Source: Struthio camelus (taxonomy: Eukaryota > Chordata > Aves > Struthioniformes > Struthionidae). From it: a stretch of DNA of 64,000 nt. Below are positions 50,958 through 62,072 of this stretch, in pieces. The stretch is taken from positions 21,821,068 to 21,885,067 of the forward strand of contig NC_090952.1 in assembly GCF_040807025.1 (NCBI RefSeq). Direction: 5' to 3'. The notes under the pieces are model-generated. The model saw only the letters and a program-made list of their open reading frames with translations. It was not told the DNA's origin and did not search any database. Position 1 is the first letter of the stretch. Each line of letters starts with the position of its first letter. The position numbers and the translations under genes were made by a program.

Positions 50958-52054
50958 CATGATGCAGGGATAAAAAGAAATCAGATCACTAAAATCCATG
51001 CCATGATAACATACATACACGCACATACTTAGCATAATCATGACTGAGAAATGCTGACTTGGAAGTGTGTGTCTAATTGAGAAGGTAATTTAGATCTCTT
51101 AAATAATTCCATCACTTTGACTTTGAAATGACTAGAGATAGGGAATATCTAAATCCGGATGCTAAAAAAAAAACTTCTGGAATAACTTTCCATGCATTGC
51201 CTTGAAAGCAGGCAATAGAAATGGGTTTTGGAAGAGTTCAGCACAGTGCATCTGACAATTCAGGCAGAATTTCCCCCAAAATGACTTCCCGTAATGCCCT
51301 GTCACTACCCTGCAAGAACAGGTGAAGGCTGCAGGGGATGGTGGGGACTGGAAAAAGCACTTGCTCCACTGGGTCTGAAAACTGCAGGTTCCCCAAGGTT
51401 TTAAATAAGATGATTGTGATTTTTTAAAAAACTTGAAAGCCTTTTGCCATCACTAGACATACAGTAATTTGCAATATCAAATACAATAATAGTACAGATA
51501 AGCATGTGACAGCAAAAGGATTCATAAATGCAGGGGTGTCCATAGCAAAGTAGCAACATTGTAAAATACAAACAACCTTGTGTTGGGCAAATATTAAAAC
51601 TCACTGAACTGTAATTTTAAACAGTCATACACAAGAAATGGCCCTTATTTTGTCTAGACTACAAAAAGGCCAGGGTGATTAGCAAAGATGTCCGAATAAG
51701 GAATTTGCAATTCGATTCATTACAAGAATGGAAATTTATATTAATTTTGAGATATAAAAATATATAAATTCAAAATACATAATACGTAGCACTTCTGACA
51801 ACTGAACAGGTCTCACCTCTGCCCCCTGCCATCTACCACCTCATGATGAACAAAAAACCAAGCTAATTTGCTCCAGCTGAACACCCCTGCTGCCTGTTGA
51901 AACAAGTGGGATTGTCACATTAACAATAGCTTCATTTATAAACAATACATTTAGGGAAAGCTTTTAAATACAGCAATCTGTGAACCATTGGTAAGCAATA
52001 AAAACAATATGCGCTCGGAGTAGCGTGGTTTCTCCTTGCTTTACAGGGTGCTGT

Positions 52055-52644
52055 TTAGAGGACTATGTCTTTTAGTCTCTTCACTCCTGGCGAGTCTTTT
52101 TCTCTACATTCTTGCAGAAGTGGGTTAATCTCATGCATGATATTTTCGCTGTCCGCCCCCCTGGGCTCTGCCTCCGTGGGCCGGGAAGGGCCAGTGTTCA
52201 CAAACGGCTCCAGGTCACGACTTCCCGGGCAGTGCATGATGTTGTATGATGCTGAGGGTTTGCTAGACAAGGGGCTCTTCAGATGCAAGGGCGAAGTGAC
52301 GGGGCTCACGGCTTCGCAGCCGTTCCCGGCCTCGCGGACCGCGCCGTTCACCTTGGGGCTGCAGACGGGCAGATCCACTGTTCTTTTGCCTTTCGGGTTG
52401 CCGGCCCGCTCGTCGGCGAGGGGCTCGCTCCCTTCTTTGCCAAACGTTGCAAAAGTCCTTTTTGTGCTACAGTCTTCGTAAGGCTCTGTGTCCACAGTGG
52501 TCGCCTCTATGGAGAGGGCGATGACGTTCCTCCCGTGCTCGGGGGACTTGGCACGGCTGGGGACGGAGTTTCGGGGCATCCAGCACCTGTCCGAGTGACC
52601 CAGGATGCGGCACTCTTCCCTGCAATGAAATCCTTCGCTCTGAT
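52055..52644 (-). CDS. PCDH19: Protocadherin-19, last coding exon (C-terminal cytoplasmic tail)
   Basis: This exon encodes about 196 residues of the intracellular tail of a delta-2 protocadherin, a homophilic neuronal adhesion protein of the plasma membrane. Seen in the sequence: a split first codon after a splice acceptor, then the CM2 motif [13 protein letters not shown] (52,574-52,612), the conserved blocks [10 protein letters not shown] and [10 protein letters not shown], the stretch [13 protein letters not shown], and the end [10 protein letters not shown] followed by TAA at 52,055-52,057. FATFGK (52,436-52,453) fits the WIRS consensus (hydrophobic-x-S/T-F-x-x) that recruits the WAVE actin-regulatory complex in several protocadherins. 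The ending matches my recollection of PCDH19, while PCDH17 ends in KREIYL. From memory the human last exon has a similar coding length (about 0.6 kb). The open frame runs on to 52,750, but those extra residues are intronic. The ectodomain, transmembrane and CM1 exons are not in view. Family call very firm; PCDH19 over its paralogues about 85%. Confidence 0.87.
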
Positions 52645-52800
52645 CTGCGTGAAGAAAACACAAGGGCTCGTGAAACGGGTGACCCTGTCTTTCCGGAAGC
52701 CGTCCCTGCAGAAAGCGGCCCCGAAGCCGCGGTGCCGGGCTGGGCGCCAAGGACGGGCGCGCCGGCCGTCCTCGCGCCGCGGTGCACGCGCGCGGCCTCC
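52150..52800. promoter_or_regulatory. GC- and CpG-rich block over the PCDH19 last exon
   Basis: The 5' two-thirds of the last exon and about 150 bp of the adjoining intron are GC-rich with many CpGs, peaking around 52,690-52,800. This may simply reflect coding composition plus a small intragenic CpG island. No core promoter element was identified. Confidence 0.4.
52645..52668 (-). other. PCDH19: 3' splice acceptor of the last PCDH19 exon
   Basis: On the minus strand a pyrimidine-rich tract (tgttttcttcacgcag) ends in AG at 52,645-52,646, immediately before the first exon base at 52,644. The exon enters with one base of its first codon supplied by the upstream exon. Protein similarity to PCDH19 begins close to this point, and the upstream in-frame residues resemble nothing in the family, which supports the junction. 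Confidence 0.8.
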
Positions 52801-53704
52801 CCAGGAGGAGAAACGGTTTGTAGAGCCAGGCTTTACCCGTTATTCCTACCTAAACATTAGTGATTTTACAGCAAACAGCAATCATTTTTAAAGCGACACT
52901 TGGAAGAGGGATTTTTACTGCCATTTTTCTGCTATTCCAGAGACTGGAGTTCAATTTCCAACAGGTTGTGTGTCATCTGCTTTTTGCTGCTGCTGACAGA
53001 CCGAAAACCTAGGGGAAAACAAGTTACGATTGGAAATAAATTAAAACAAGGTTTGTCCCACGTGTCAAGCTGCTTAGAGTCAGCAGTTTTTGATTTTGGT
53101 AACCAACGTGAAAAGCCAGCACGTTTTAAACTTGGTTTGACGTGACATTTAAGCTTGGGTTTTCGGAGGGGGGAGGAAGGGAGCAGAGGGAGGACAGTGT
53201 TTCTTTTCTGTTGGTCTGTTTTTACTTTTTGCTTAATCCCCACAGGCCTCCCACACAACAGCGGCTTTATAAATCTCCAAGACGGCCTGCTCCACTGAAG
53301 ATTAAATGTGTCATTCCCAGCACTAGATCTTTATTCACCCGAGAGTTATAAAGATCCCTTCTCTGCCATCTGACTCCGAACTTGGGGCTGTCCCAAGACC
53401 ACTCTCCGGCGCTGAAATATGGAAGAGTAGTTTACCCTTTCCAGGGACCTTTCGTCCCCAGGTCTCACGGCTCTCGAGCGGCACGGCGCTGGCCCAGGCA
53501 GGGCTGACAGCGGGGACGAGCGCAGGGGCTGCTCCTCCGGCCAGTGGCTCAGCTGAAAGCGCTCCTCCGCTCCAGGAGCCCAAATCCTCCGAGCAGCCCT
53601 CCTCCGCGGGGACGCAGCCCTGAGCGCTCCCAGGGCACCTGCACCCAATTCCGATGGCCAACTGTCCTTCATTGACTGCACCGCTCTCTCGTGGGCTTGA
53701 GAAA

Positions 53705-53850
53705 CGTTATCCCCCTCGTCACGGATGGACGAGCTGGGGCCCAGGGAAGCGGACAGGCTAGACCAAGGGCAAAGCTGGAAATCAAATCCAGAAGTCTCAG
53801 CTCTCCCAGCCTTTGCGGAGCACCAGACCATGCCTTCCCACTGAACCATC
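53705..53850 (-). repeat. MIR-like SINE relic in the PCDH19 intron
   Basis: 'gctggaaatcaaatccagaa' followed by 'tctcagctctcccagccttt' and 'gagcaccagacca' matches the antisense tRNA-head end of MIR1-type elements. Confidence 0.55.
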
Positions 53851-54310
53851 ACACCCCCCGGCTCCTTTTCAATCCCAGCTTATGCCTTCAGCTTTTCCTC
53901 CATTTGATAAGAATTTGTAATTGCAGATAGCCCAGTAAACCCTCATAAAGCACAAGCTTTTCATACACAAAGGTGTAACTCATTCCTACCGTAACTTATA
54001 CACCAGCACAGCAGCGTTAAGAATTAATGCTAATAACAATAAAAGAATGCATTTGGTCCTTGTCGGTTTGATAGATTGAACCTCGCAAAGGTGCAGACTC
54101 AGCCTTGGTTCCCTTCCTGTCCATTTGAAAACAGTTCATTTTGATGCTTTGTACATCTGTGTATATAACCTGAGCTTTTCAGATACATTGGTATTTCCAC
54201 CACATTCTAGCACTAGGGCGGCTGATAAAAATTCTCAGCACATAACACAATGCACCAAAATATGAGCAGCTTAACACTTACAGAGAATAAACGAGTAAAA
54301 GGCAGACCTC

Positions 54311-54333
54311 AAAAAAAAAAAAAAAGGATTTTT
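54311..54333 (+). repeat. Oligo-A/oligo-T pair
   Basis: A15, then GGA, then a T run of about 9. The A and T runs can pair as an unstable snapback. Confidence 0.75.
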
Positions 54334-54704
54334 TTTAAAGGAGAAGCAGCCAATTAATTGAAAACCTATGGGTAAAACATAAGCTATTTCTCTACATCAG
54401 AGCAGCCACCTGGTTGTGTGAAGCACAATGCTGGGTGGCTGTGTAGGAGGTCTGGGTTTCAGTAGTCTACAGCAGTTTTAGAGAGTGATGCTCTGAGCCT
54501 TACATGCAGAACAACCTGCACCAAGATCTAAAAGCCAATGCTCTTATACTTTGATTCTGCTACTTTCAAGCACTTCGACAAAATTAAAAAAAAAAAAAAG
54601 AAAAATTGCCCAGAAAGTGTTGCTGTCTGCCTATTTATCCACAGCTTAACTTCAGAAGGGTGCTATAAGCATACAAAGTCGTGCAGTCTCGCTGTGATAG
54701 CAAA

Positions 54705-54845
54705 GGACTTGGTAATGGCCAGAGGGGGTACAGAAATATCTTGGGTTCTAATCCCAGATGAGACACTGATTTATTGTGCTGTGTGACCTTGGGCTCCTTG
54801 CTGGAACACACATCACTTCAATCTGTTAGCAAATATAAAACACTG
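54705..54845 (+). repeat. MIR-like SINE relic in the PCDH19 intron
   Basis: 'tgggttctaatcccagatga' (B-box-like), 'gctgtgtgaccttgggctcc' and 'aatctgttagcaaatataaa' follow the sense order of MIR. Confidence 0.65.
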
Positions 54846-57800
54846 GATCTCAACACACCCTGGGCTGTCTAGTGCAACATGTAAGTGCATGGAGGAAACT
54901 GCTGTTCCTTCCCAATCCAGGCAATCCTGCTAGCAGTGGCCAACTCCACATACCCCCATCCACACAGTCCTCGCAGCGAGCACTGACAGCCAAGGCAAAC
55001 CATACTCCGTTCTGGCAGAGCACCTGTGGTTTTGTTTTGCCTCGACCTATCTATTCCAAGCTGGCACACTTCACGGTTAAAAACGGATCAAGGACTTCAC
55101 TGATTATTGCGGTTCCTGTGGACATTCCTCAGACCCAAAGGGATCCTTGCTCCGAGCGCAGCTTCCGTAAGCTTTTTTGGCCAGGTGTTTGGGAGATGAA
55201 CCTCTGTGGGCACCAAGATGCTTGTCTACAAATCACAGAGGAAATATAGGCCAGCGAAGAGATGGAAAGCGTTACGTTAAATTCTACCACTGTAATGTTT
55301 TGTTTCATAAAAGGAATGCAGCAACTATGAAAGACACTGGGCTGGCAGGCAGAGGGACAGAAGTCACCACTCATTGCTTAAAAAAGCAAACAGCTCCGCA
55401 GTGCATTTTGCCTCCCTGCTCCCGTCCCCATCATGCACTTCGGCTCTGTGCTGCAGAGACATGTCCTGCTCTCCGGGACACGTCCCTGGGCTCCCTGGAC
55501 AGGCCACTGGTGACAGGACCCGACCAGGTAGCAGCCTCCAGGGACTGACGCAGGTGCTCAACAGCAGCAGCTTCTGCTTGTCAGAATGGAGATCTTCGAC
55601 TACCTACCCCACCACCCTGTTAACCTCGTATTCACGTAAAATGCTATTTTTATGCCATAAGCATGCCTTGTTGATGCACATACGCACCCCACCACATCTC
55701 TGCTATCACAGATCCTAAAAAGGTATACTTTTGAATTCTCCAGCAGGCCGGACGACACAGCACTCCAGACCCTCACGTCCTATCTCGCATCCTCCTCGGC
55801 CAGCACGGGACGAGCACCAGAGCACCGGAGCAGCTGCAGCCCCAAAGTACGCGCCGGCTCCTGCACTGCACAGGCACAAAGCCGCCAGGCACTGCTCCTC
55901 ACGCTGCCCTTTGCAGCTAGGTCTGGCTCATCCAGCCGTAACGGCACCCGAGACAGTCATTCACATTCACGGATTCTTTATTGCACCATTCTTTATATTT
56001 TTTTAACAATCGGAAATAGGACGACAGGAAATTCTTTTACAGCTCTAGACCTGCCCTGGTCAATACAACTGTTACTGTCTGCACTAAAAAAACGTTCTCA
56101 ATGCAAGGAGCAAAGCCCAGGTAATAACAATCACATCATGCACTACATGACAAATGGCAGGCAGCCAAAACAGGCTACTTCCCACATCCGCGCTGGACCC
56201 ACGGATGGAGGAGGGTTGAGCAAGGTGGCGTGAAGCAATTACCAGCCAGCGCCTGGCAGGAAGGTAAAGGGAGGAGAAAACAATGGAAGCATTAAGGGTT
56301 CAGGGCACTTCTCGCTGCAGTGGGGAGAAGCAGCACTGGCAACTTTGGCTCTGCTAGGCAGGAGGTCCCGAGTCATGGAGCAAACACCTTCCAGAGACTC
56401 CAGTTCAGGGTAAGAAAGACCTTGATTTCTCTTCTCTAATGCACTGGCCTAGCAAGTACTGAGCAGGATGGCATGCCGAGGTTCATCTGGCAAGGGCATT
56501 TTGGGGGAAGGGGAAATAGCCCTGTCCTGGGCTTTACAAGTCTTACCGAACAGGGGCCAGATTTTCTAAAGAGCTTAGTGCATCACGTGCACCCTGGGAG
56601 GAGATTCCTCTTGCAGAGCAGGCTGTCATGGACAGTCTGTAGGGGAGAAACGCTGACTGACAGCTCACCCACGCAGACATTTGGGAGCAGATGCCAGCTC
56701 ACGGGTGATGGTGGTGCAGTCTTGCATGCAAGATGTGCAAGTAGGCAGGTCCTGCATGAGGTCACAGCAGCAGGACAGGGCAACGTCTGTTTTTCAGCAG
56801 GTCTCTTCACGCAGCACACACCCAGAAGCTCAATTCAGGGCACCTTGGGGCAGGGTGGCTTTTAAAATGATTCCCATAAATTTCCCCCAACAGCTACCCT
56901 GCCACCAGAGCTTGGGCCGGTGGGATGTCCTTTCTCTCTTTGCCCTGGTTTGGGGAAGACGGACCTGTTCTGGCTGCCAGGTAAGGCAGTGCTGCCACGA
57001 AGGGCTGTATGGCACAACCGCTGCCTCCTGAAGCTCACACCCTTACCTACAGCAGGGCAGAGAGCTGCACCAGTGCAACGCATGATCCCAAGGAAAGATT
57101 TCCCTGGCAGGATCCACACAAGGACTCCAGAGCAAGGTCCTGGCAGAAGCCTTGCCACAAGGAGGAGGTGAGCAGTTATTCTGGAGCCAGACTGCCCGAG
57201 AAATATATCATTGTTAAGTGCAAGCAAAAAAACCAAAGGGCCACTGCTGGAATAAATACGCTTCTCAACAAGTACAGCAATATCCACACTGAGCTGCAGA
57301 TTTCCAGTCTTCTTCACTTGCCCCTCAGGGGGCAAGTTGTCTCGAAGACAACTAATCACCAGCCCCAACCACCCTCGCACGGTGCCTGCCGGACCCCTGC
57401 AAGGGCCTGAGCTAGGCAGCAGGCGGCCAAGGAGTGAAACGGCTTCAGAAAGACCCAGTGGAAGAGACCCAGACCCCCAGCTCATCGGCACGTGGATACA
57501 GAGCCCGCTCGGCAGCCCGTGGGAGTGGAAGCCAGGGAGCGCAGAGATGCGGAAAAGCGGAGAGCTCGACCTGAAATGCCGGCGCTGCCCCAATTCCCAG
57601 GGACGAGTGCGGTATAGCACCGACCCGGGGCACGAGCAGCGCTGCGGAGAGAGCGGTGTCAGAGCAGCGTCAGCCCCACGGCACCTGCGGGCAGGGCTGC
57701 CTCACAGCCCGCCCAGCCAAGGCCCTCCATGCTTACAAAACCCTACCATAAAAACACTGCTAGCTTCATGCATGAGTCACGGCAAGGCGGGGAAGAAGTC

Positions 57801-60800
57801 CCTCACTGCTAGCAAAACACTGCACGAGCTTGGCTGTGATTTTATCCCAAGTTGCAATGCCCATCAATTACCCAAAGAGAGTCCAGCCCCCGGGGCTGAT
57901 CAGAGCCCGCTCATGCCAGCCAAAAGGGTCCCCGTGGTCTCCGCGAGCTTTCAGGCAGGCTCCAATGAGCTGAAAAATGCAAGGCCCCAGAAGACCACAC
58001 CAGTAAAATAGCACCTGACAGGGGGAAGGACAGATAAGTCTTGGGAGGGAAGTGCGGGAGGAGGGAGGCGATCTGCACCTCCGACGGCTGCAAGGAAGGA
58101 GTGTCTCAAGCAGGGGAAAAGGGGATGTACAAGCAAGGCAAACATAGGTGCCGTACCCCCTGCGTACAGGGTCTTTGCAATGACGAGGCTGTGGCTGGAC
58201 CAGCATGCCCTTCTGTTTTGCCTCCATAACTTTGCCATACGCTCCCCAAATTTGCTGGTCAAGAAGCTCGTCGTGACCCCTGTCCTGGGACAGGGCAGAG
58301 AAGGACCAAGAACGGGCTGGAGAAGGGCTGGGAGCATGGGAAAACAGCACCTTTACCTGTCCTGAGCCAAATGCCACCCCCAAAGGGGGCACTCGGGGCG
58401 CCCCACTCCTCCTGCAGCACAGCCAGGAGCCACTGGATCCTCCGGGCCTTCGGCAGTTAAAAGGAAGGGTTAATCAAGGCTCTGGACGCACAAATGCTTC
58501 TACTCTCCTATTCGAAGTCTCCGTACCTGAATTCGTGCCACAGCAACACGAAACCCGTTTGAAGAGACAGCCCATTCAGCTCTCACAGCAATTGAATTAT
58601 CTTCAGAGGAATCTCAGCGTCGGCCAAAGAGACAAAGTTAAATCGTACCAAGGTGCAAGTGCCTGGGAATGTAATATTCCTGATAAATGGCCAGATGACA
58701 TGTGCCGTTACACAATCTAAGGTGCAATTTGGGCAATGACAATAGTCCCTGGAGTTTCCATTTTCAAACAGCCGCTCGGTTCAATCCAATCCATGTCAGA
58801 GAAGGTTTGCCGAGGTGAGTAAGTAGAGCTCATTTGTGCTATTACATGGGGAGCAAGGAAAAGGAGCAGAGAAATCACTTGAAAATGAAAAATAAGAAAG
58901 AAAGAGGACTAGAAGAATCAGAGCCCAGCTGGGCCGCCGCGTTTGCATTTTGCCTTGCGTGAAGCGGGAAGCTCGTGACAAAGCACTGGACTTGGCCAAG
59001 AGGCTTTCATCCCTCCCAGACCACGGGGGTGTCTACGCCGAGACAACCACGCGTAGGTACGGGCTGGGAACGGCTCCTGACGGCACCAGGAGCAGCTAGA
59101 AACTACCACTGGCCGCAACACTGGAAACCCAGGGCAAGCCAAGGGGTGGCAGTGTCCACCCCGATCCCATTTTTATATTTGTGAAGGGATCTGGACTGAC
59201 ACCCTGCACAGGGCGATATTTGTCAGCATACCTAGATTTCTCCATCCGTTACTATAAGTGCACTCATATGAAAGTATAGCATTATCTCCATATTTCAGTG
59301 TTTCTTCAGCAACCGTATGATTATACTGTAATCACGATGACACTGCTTCTGGGTACAGCAAACAGCACGATCATTAAAAAATTCATTTCAAAATCTTCCT
59401 GGAAGCTAATAAATTTTACAGCAGTTTCAATCCTTTCTCATTGCAACAAAGAAAAGCTTAGTTCCAGACAAATTAAAAGTAAATTGATTGCCTTAGGGGA
59501 ATCTATTCAAATATCACTTTTCCATGTTAGAAATCTTTTCCTGAAACAAGAAGAGAGGAGCCAGGGAGAATGAGCAAGAGAACTATGTGGAAAGGCAAAT
59601 CATTAAATCTCTGTTCACAAAACTGGGGTGGGGGTGGGGGGAAATCAAACTTAAAATAAAATGCAAATGTCTCGCCGAGGTGCAGGCCTAACGTTTCTGA
59701 TGGAATTTATGAATAATAAATGTGAATAAATAGTAAACATGAAGGGATCAAACACTGCTGTTGATGTTTGCTCTTGGTTAGCTATCTTTCACGGACAATG
59801 CACAACTGCATTATTTAACGCTTTTCTTACAATTACTTTGGGGGTTGCTTTTCAACTTCAGCACCTTCACTTTCTTTGAAGCATCGGCCACCAAAAGCCA
59901 GGCGCTGGCCGGACTCTGTCAGGAGCCGCAGCCCCTGCCCTGGACCCAGCACAAAGATGCCAGCCCTGCACGCTCCAGCGGCGCTAAACTCATCTACATT
60001 CACCCCGGCCGGCTCCCGCCACGGCCCCAGGAGCCGGGAGCTGCTGGTACCGGTTAGCGAACTGCGATCCACTGCACTCAGCTCCAGATAAAATAATAAG
60101 CTCCAGCAAAATACAAACAGTCCCCAGCCATGGTTCATCTTTTGCTTGTAAATTAAGACTCTGCACCTCTCCCTTATCTTCGCTAATAGCATAACAAGAA
60201 GAGAGAGGTGGGGAATAGTACATTATATTTTTGACCTATGAGCTTTTACAGAGCCTTCTTTGCCTTTCCTAATAAGAAACCTCCAGTCTATGCAGAAATG
60301 TAATCGTGTCGTGGCTTCCCTCGTACAATTCTCGGAGGATACTAATAACCGAGGACAGTGACAAATGCTCTTCACTGCAATGAGGGGTCTTTCTTTTTCT
60401 GCCCTTCCCCATTGTTTGGGGTTTATGCAAGCTAAAAAAATGCTACATCTTTAATCCTGGATTGTCTCTCCCGATACAAGAGGTCAGCAGCGCTTGGACA
60501 AATCAAAAGCCGGTGAGGAATTACTTTAATGAAACAAGGGCTATGAATTAGATCCATTTATTATGCAACTGCTGATAAGGACCTGTGTCTGAACACAGCT
60601 CACGGAAAGCATTTCTGTAACGGTCAACAGACCAGACGTACCGGGGCTCACTCCTGGCTACTGCAAACGGCCCCAGCACCCGGGAAGCATGGTGGAGGCA
60701 CGCTGGTTTACAACAGCTCAAGGGCTGGCCCCTTCTCCTCTTTCCCCTGCTCCACATTACCATTAATAACGTCCTTTCTCCTGGTAAGCTGTACCTGTAT

Positions 60801-61409
60801 AATGAATGAAGATTGACGCACACTGACACATCTAAGGTATCTTTCTAACTCTGTACTAGGTGGCTAAGAATAGCCTTGATGATAAAGATTTTTTTGCAGG
60901 ATAACCAGCTTTCAGGCACTCTGAAGCCTCCTGGATAAGTATAATGCTACAGGAAGGAGGGAGATCACCCAAAGCAAGAGCAGCTGATTTTTGAGCATGC
61001 CATGCAATACAAGTGAGCCAGGCCCTTGAGGGATGGGCTAGGACGCAGTTTAAGGTTGGCCGTCCCCCTCTATCCAGGACTCTGGGGCAATCCCCGCCTT
61101 ATTTGCACAGTGAAATTAATTCCTGTTCAGAGGGCCGACAGAATGCACCATTTAAACGCCAATTAATGCTTTTCTGGGAACTTAAGTGGTCTGTAGAGCT
61201 TGTGCTGGCCCCTGTGTGGCAGGGATTTCACCTCTGAAACTCTAGTATTTACGTATCAACAGGGGTATTAGATACAGGCTCATTAACATACTAACTGAGC
61301 CAACAGACTGCTTACAAGAATCGAGAGAGCAGGATTTGGTCCTCAGAGAGGAAAGCACTCCAGGATCTGATAGACCTTTTCCATCTCGAACCACTATGGC
61401 TCTGTAATT

Positions 61410-61460
61410 CATAGGCACAGCTCCCATTAATGCTAATGGAAGTTACTGTACTGCGCTCAC
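61410..61460 (+). repeat. Ancient dispersed repeat, decayed copy
   Basis: The segment 'agctcccattaatgctaatgg' retains a CCATTA...TAATGG inverted core at 61,424-61,439 and the flanking 'gaagttac' expected for this repeat class. Confidence 0.35.
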
Positions 61461-61985
61461 CAAGTGAAGAATACAACCCTTTGACTTCATTACTGGAATT
61501 CAATTTCATTAACACTGGATACAGAGGGATTGTCCTAAATACACTCTTTCTTATATTTTTTTCATGTTAATGTAACCATTTGAGTATATTATACCCTGCA
61601 GAGATGGAAACATTTCTAGTCTGTTTAAACACATTTCCCACAATTGGGAGCAAAACTTTGTCTCCATTTATGCCTTTGACACCAGCTGCCTTCCATTTAA
61701 TGGGACTTTAGTTGCGAAAGCAAATTAATCCAAAGGTTACTTTTCTCTCCCATTGTCAATTCTGAAACAGACAAATTCAAATATTCTGTCTTGGGGTAAT
61801 GCAGTATGAACCACGCATCCCAATTTGAACAGCAACAATGAATCAAATTATTACCGTGTCCCATGCAAAATTAGGTGTCGTTCAGAAAATAGCTACTTGA
61901 TGATTCTGATAAAAATCCAACAAAACAGAAATTACAGTTCGGGGAGATAAGAAGCAATTCCAAGCCGATTCTATCTGATGGAGAG

Positions 61986-62072
61986 CAGGCCAGCTCCTGG
62001 GCCAACGTAAATCAAAGCAGCTTCACTGACTTCAGGGCAGCCATACCAATTTACACCAGTCGGGATGCTCAC
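61986..62072 (+). repeat. Ancient dispersed repeat (GTAAAT...ATTTACACC type)
   Basis: Reads 'aacgtaaatcaaagcagctt', then 'cactgacttcag', then 'ccaatttacaccagtc'. This is the layout of a palindromic sauropsid repeat with GTGTAAAT ends around a CATTGACTTCAATG centre. Confidence 0.45.

Larger units (their letters stand above)
47640..52054 (-). other. PCDH19: Inferred long 3' UTR of PCDH19
   Basis: Downstream of the stop codon, 49,950-52,054 and 47,600-48,500 are AT-rich and free of recognisable repeats. Read on the minus strand they look like the 3' UTR of a brain-expressed gene. The interior, about 48,580-49,870, is GC-rich and CpG-rich, which is unusual for a 3' UTR. Candidate AATAAA signals on the minus strand lie at 50,952-50,957, 49,444-49,449, 47,942-47,947 and 47,662-47,667. 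From memory human PCDH19 has a 3' UTR of roughly 4-5 kb, and using either of the two leftmost signals would give 4.1-4.4 kb here. The distal limit is inferred. An alternative is a short UTR ending near 50.9 kb, with an independent CpG-island element to its left. Confidence 0.5.

Noticed and set aside
52055..52644. Assignment of the exon to PCDH17
   Set aside because: CM2 is shared by delta-2 protocadherins, so PCDH17 was considered first. The recalled PCDH17 C-terminus (ending KREIYL) does not match, whereas KRLKDIVL and the [10 protein letters not shown] block fit PCDH19.
52646..52750. Coding extension upstream of the PCDH19 exon in the same frame
   Set aside because: The frame stays open to a Met at 52,748-52,750, but a good splice acceptor lies at 52,645 and the upstream residues have no protocadherin similarity. 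It is intronic read-through in GC-rich DNA.
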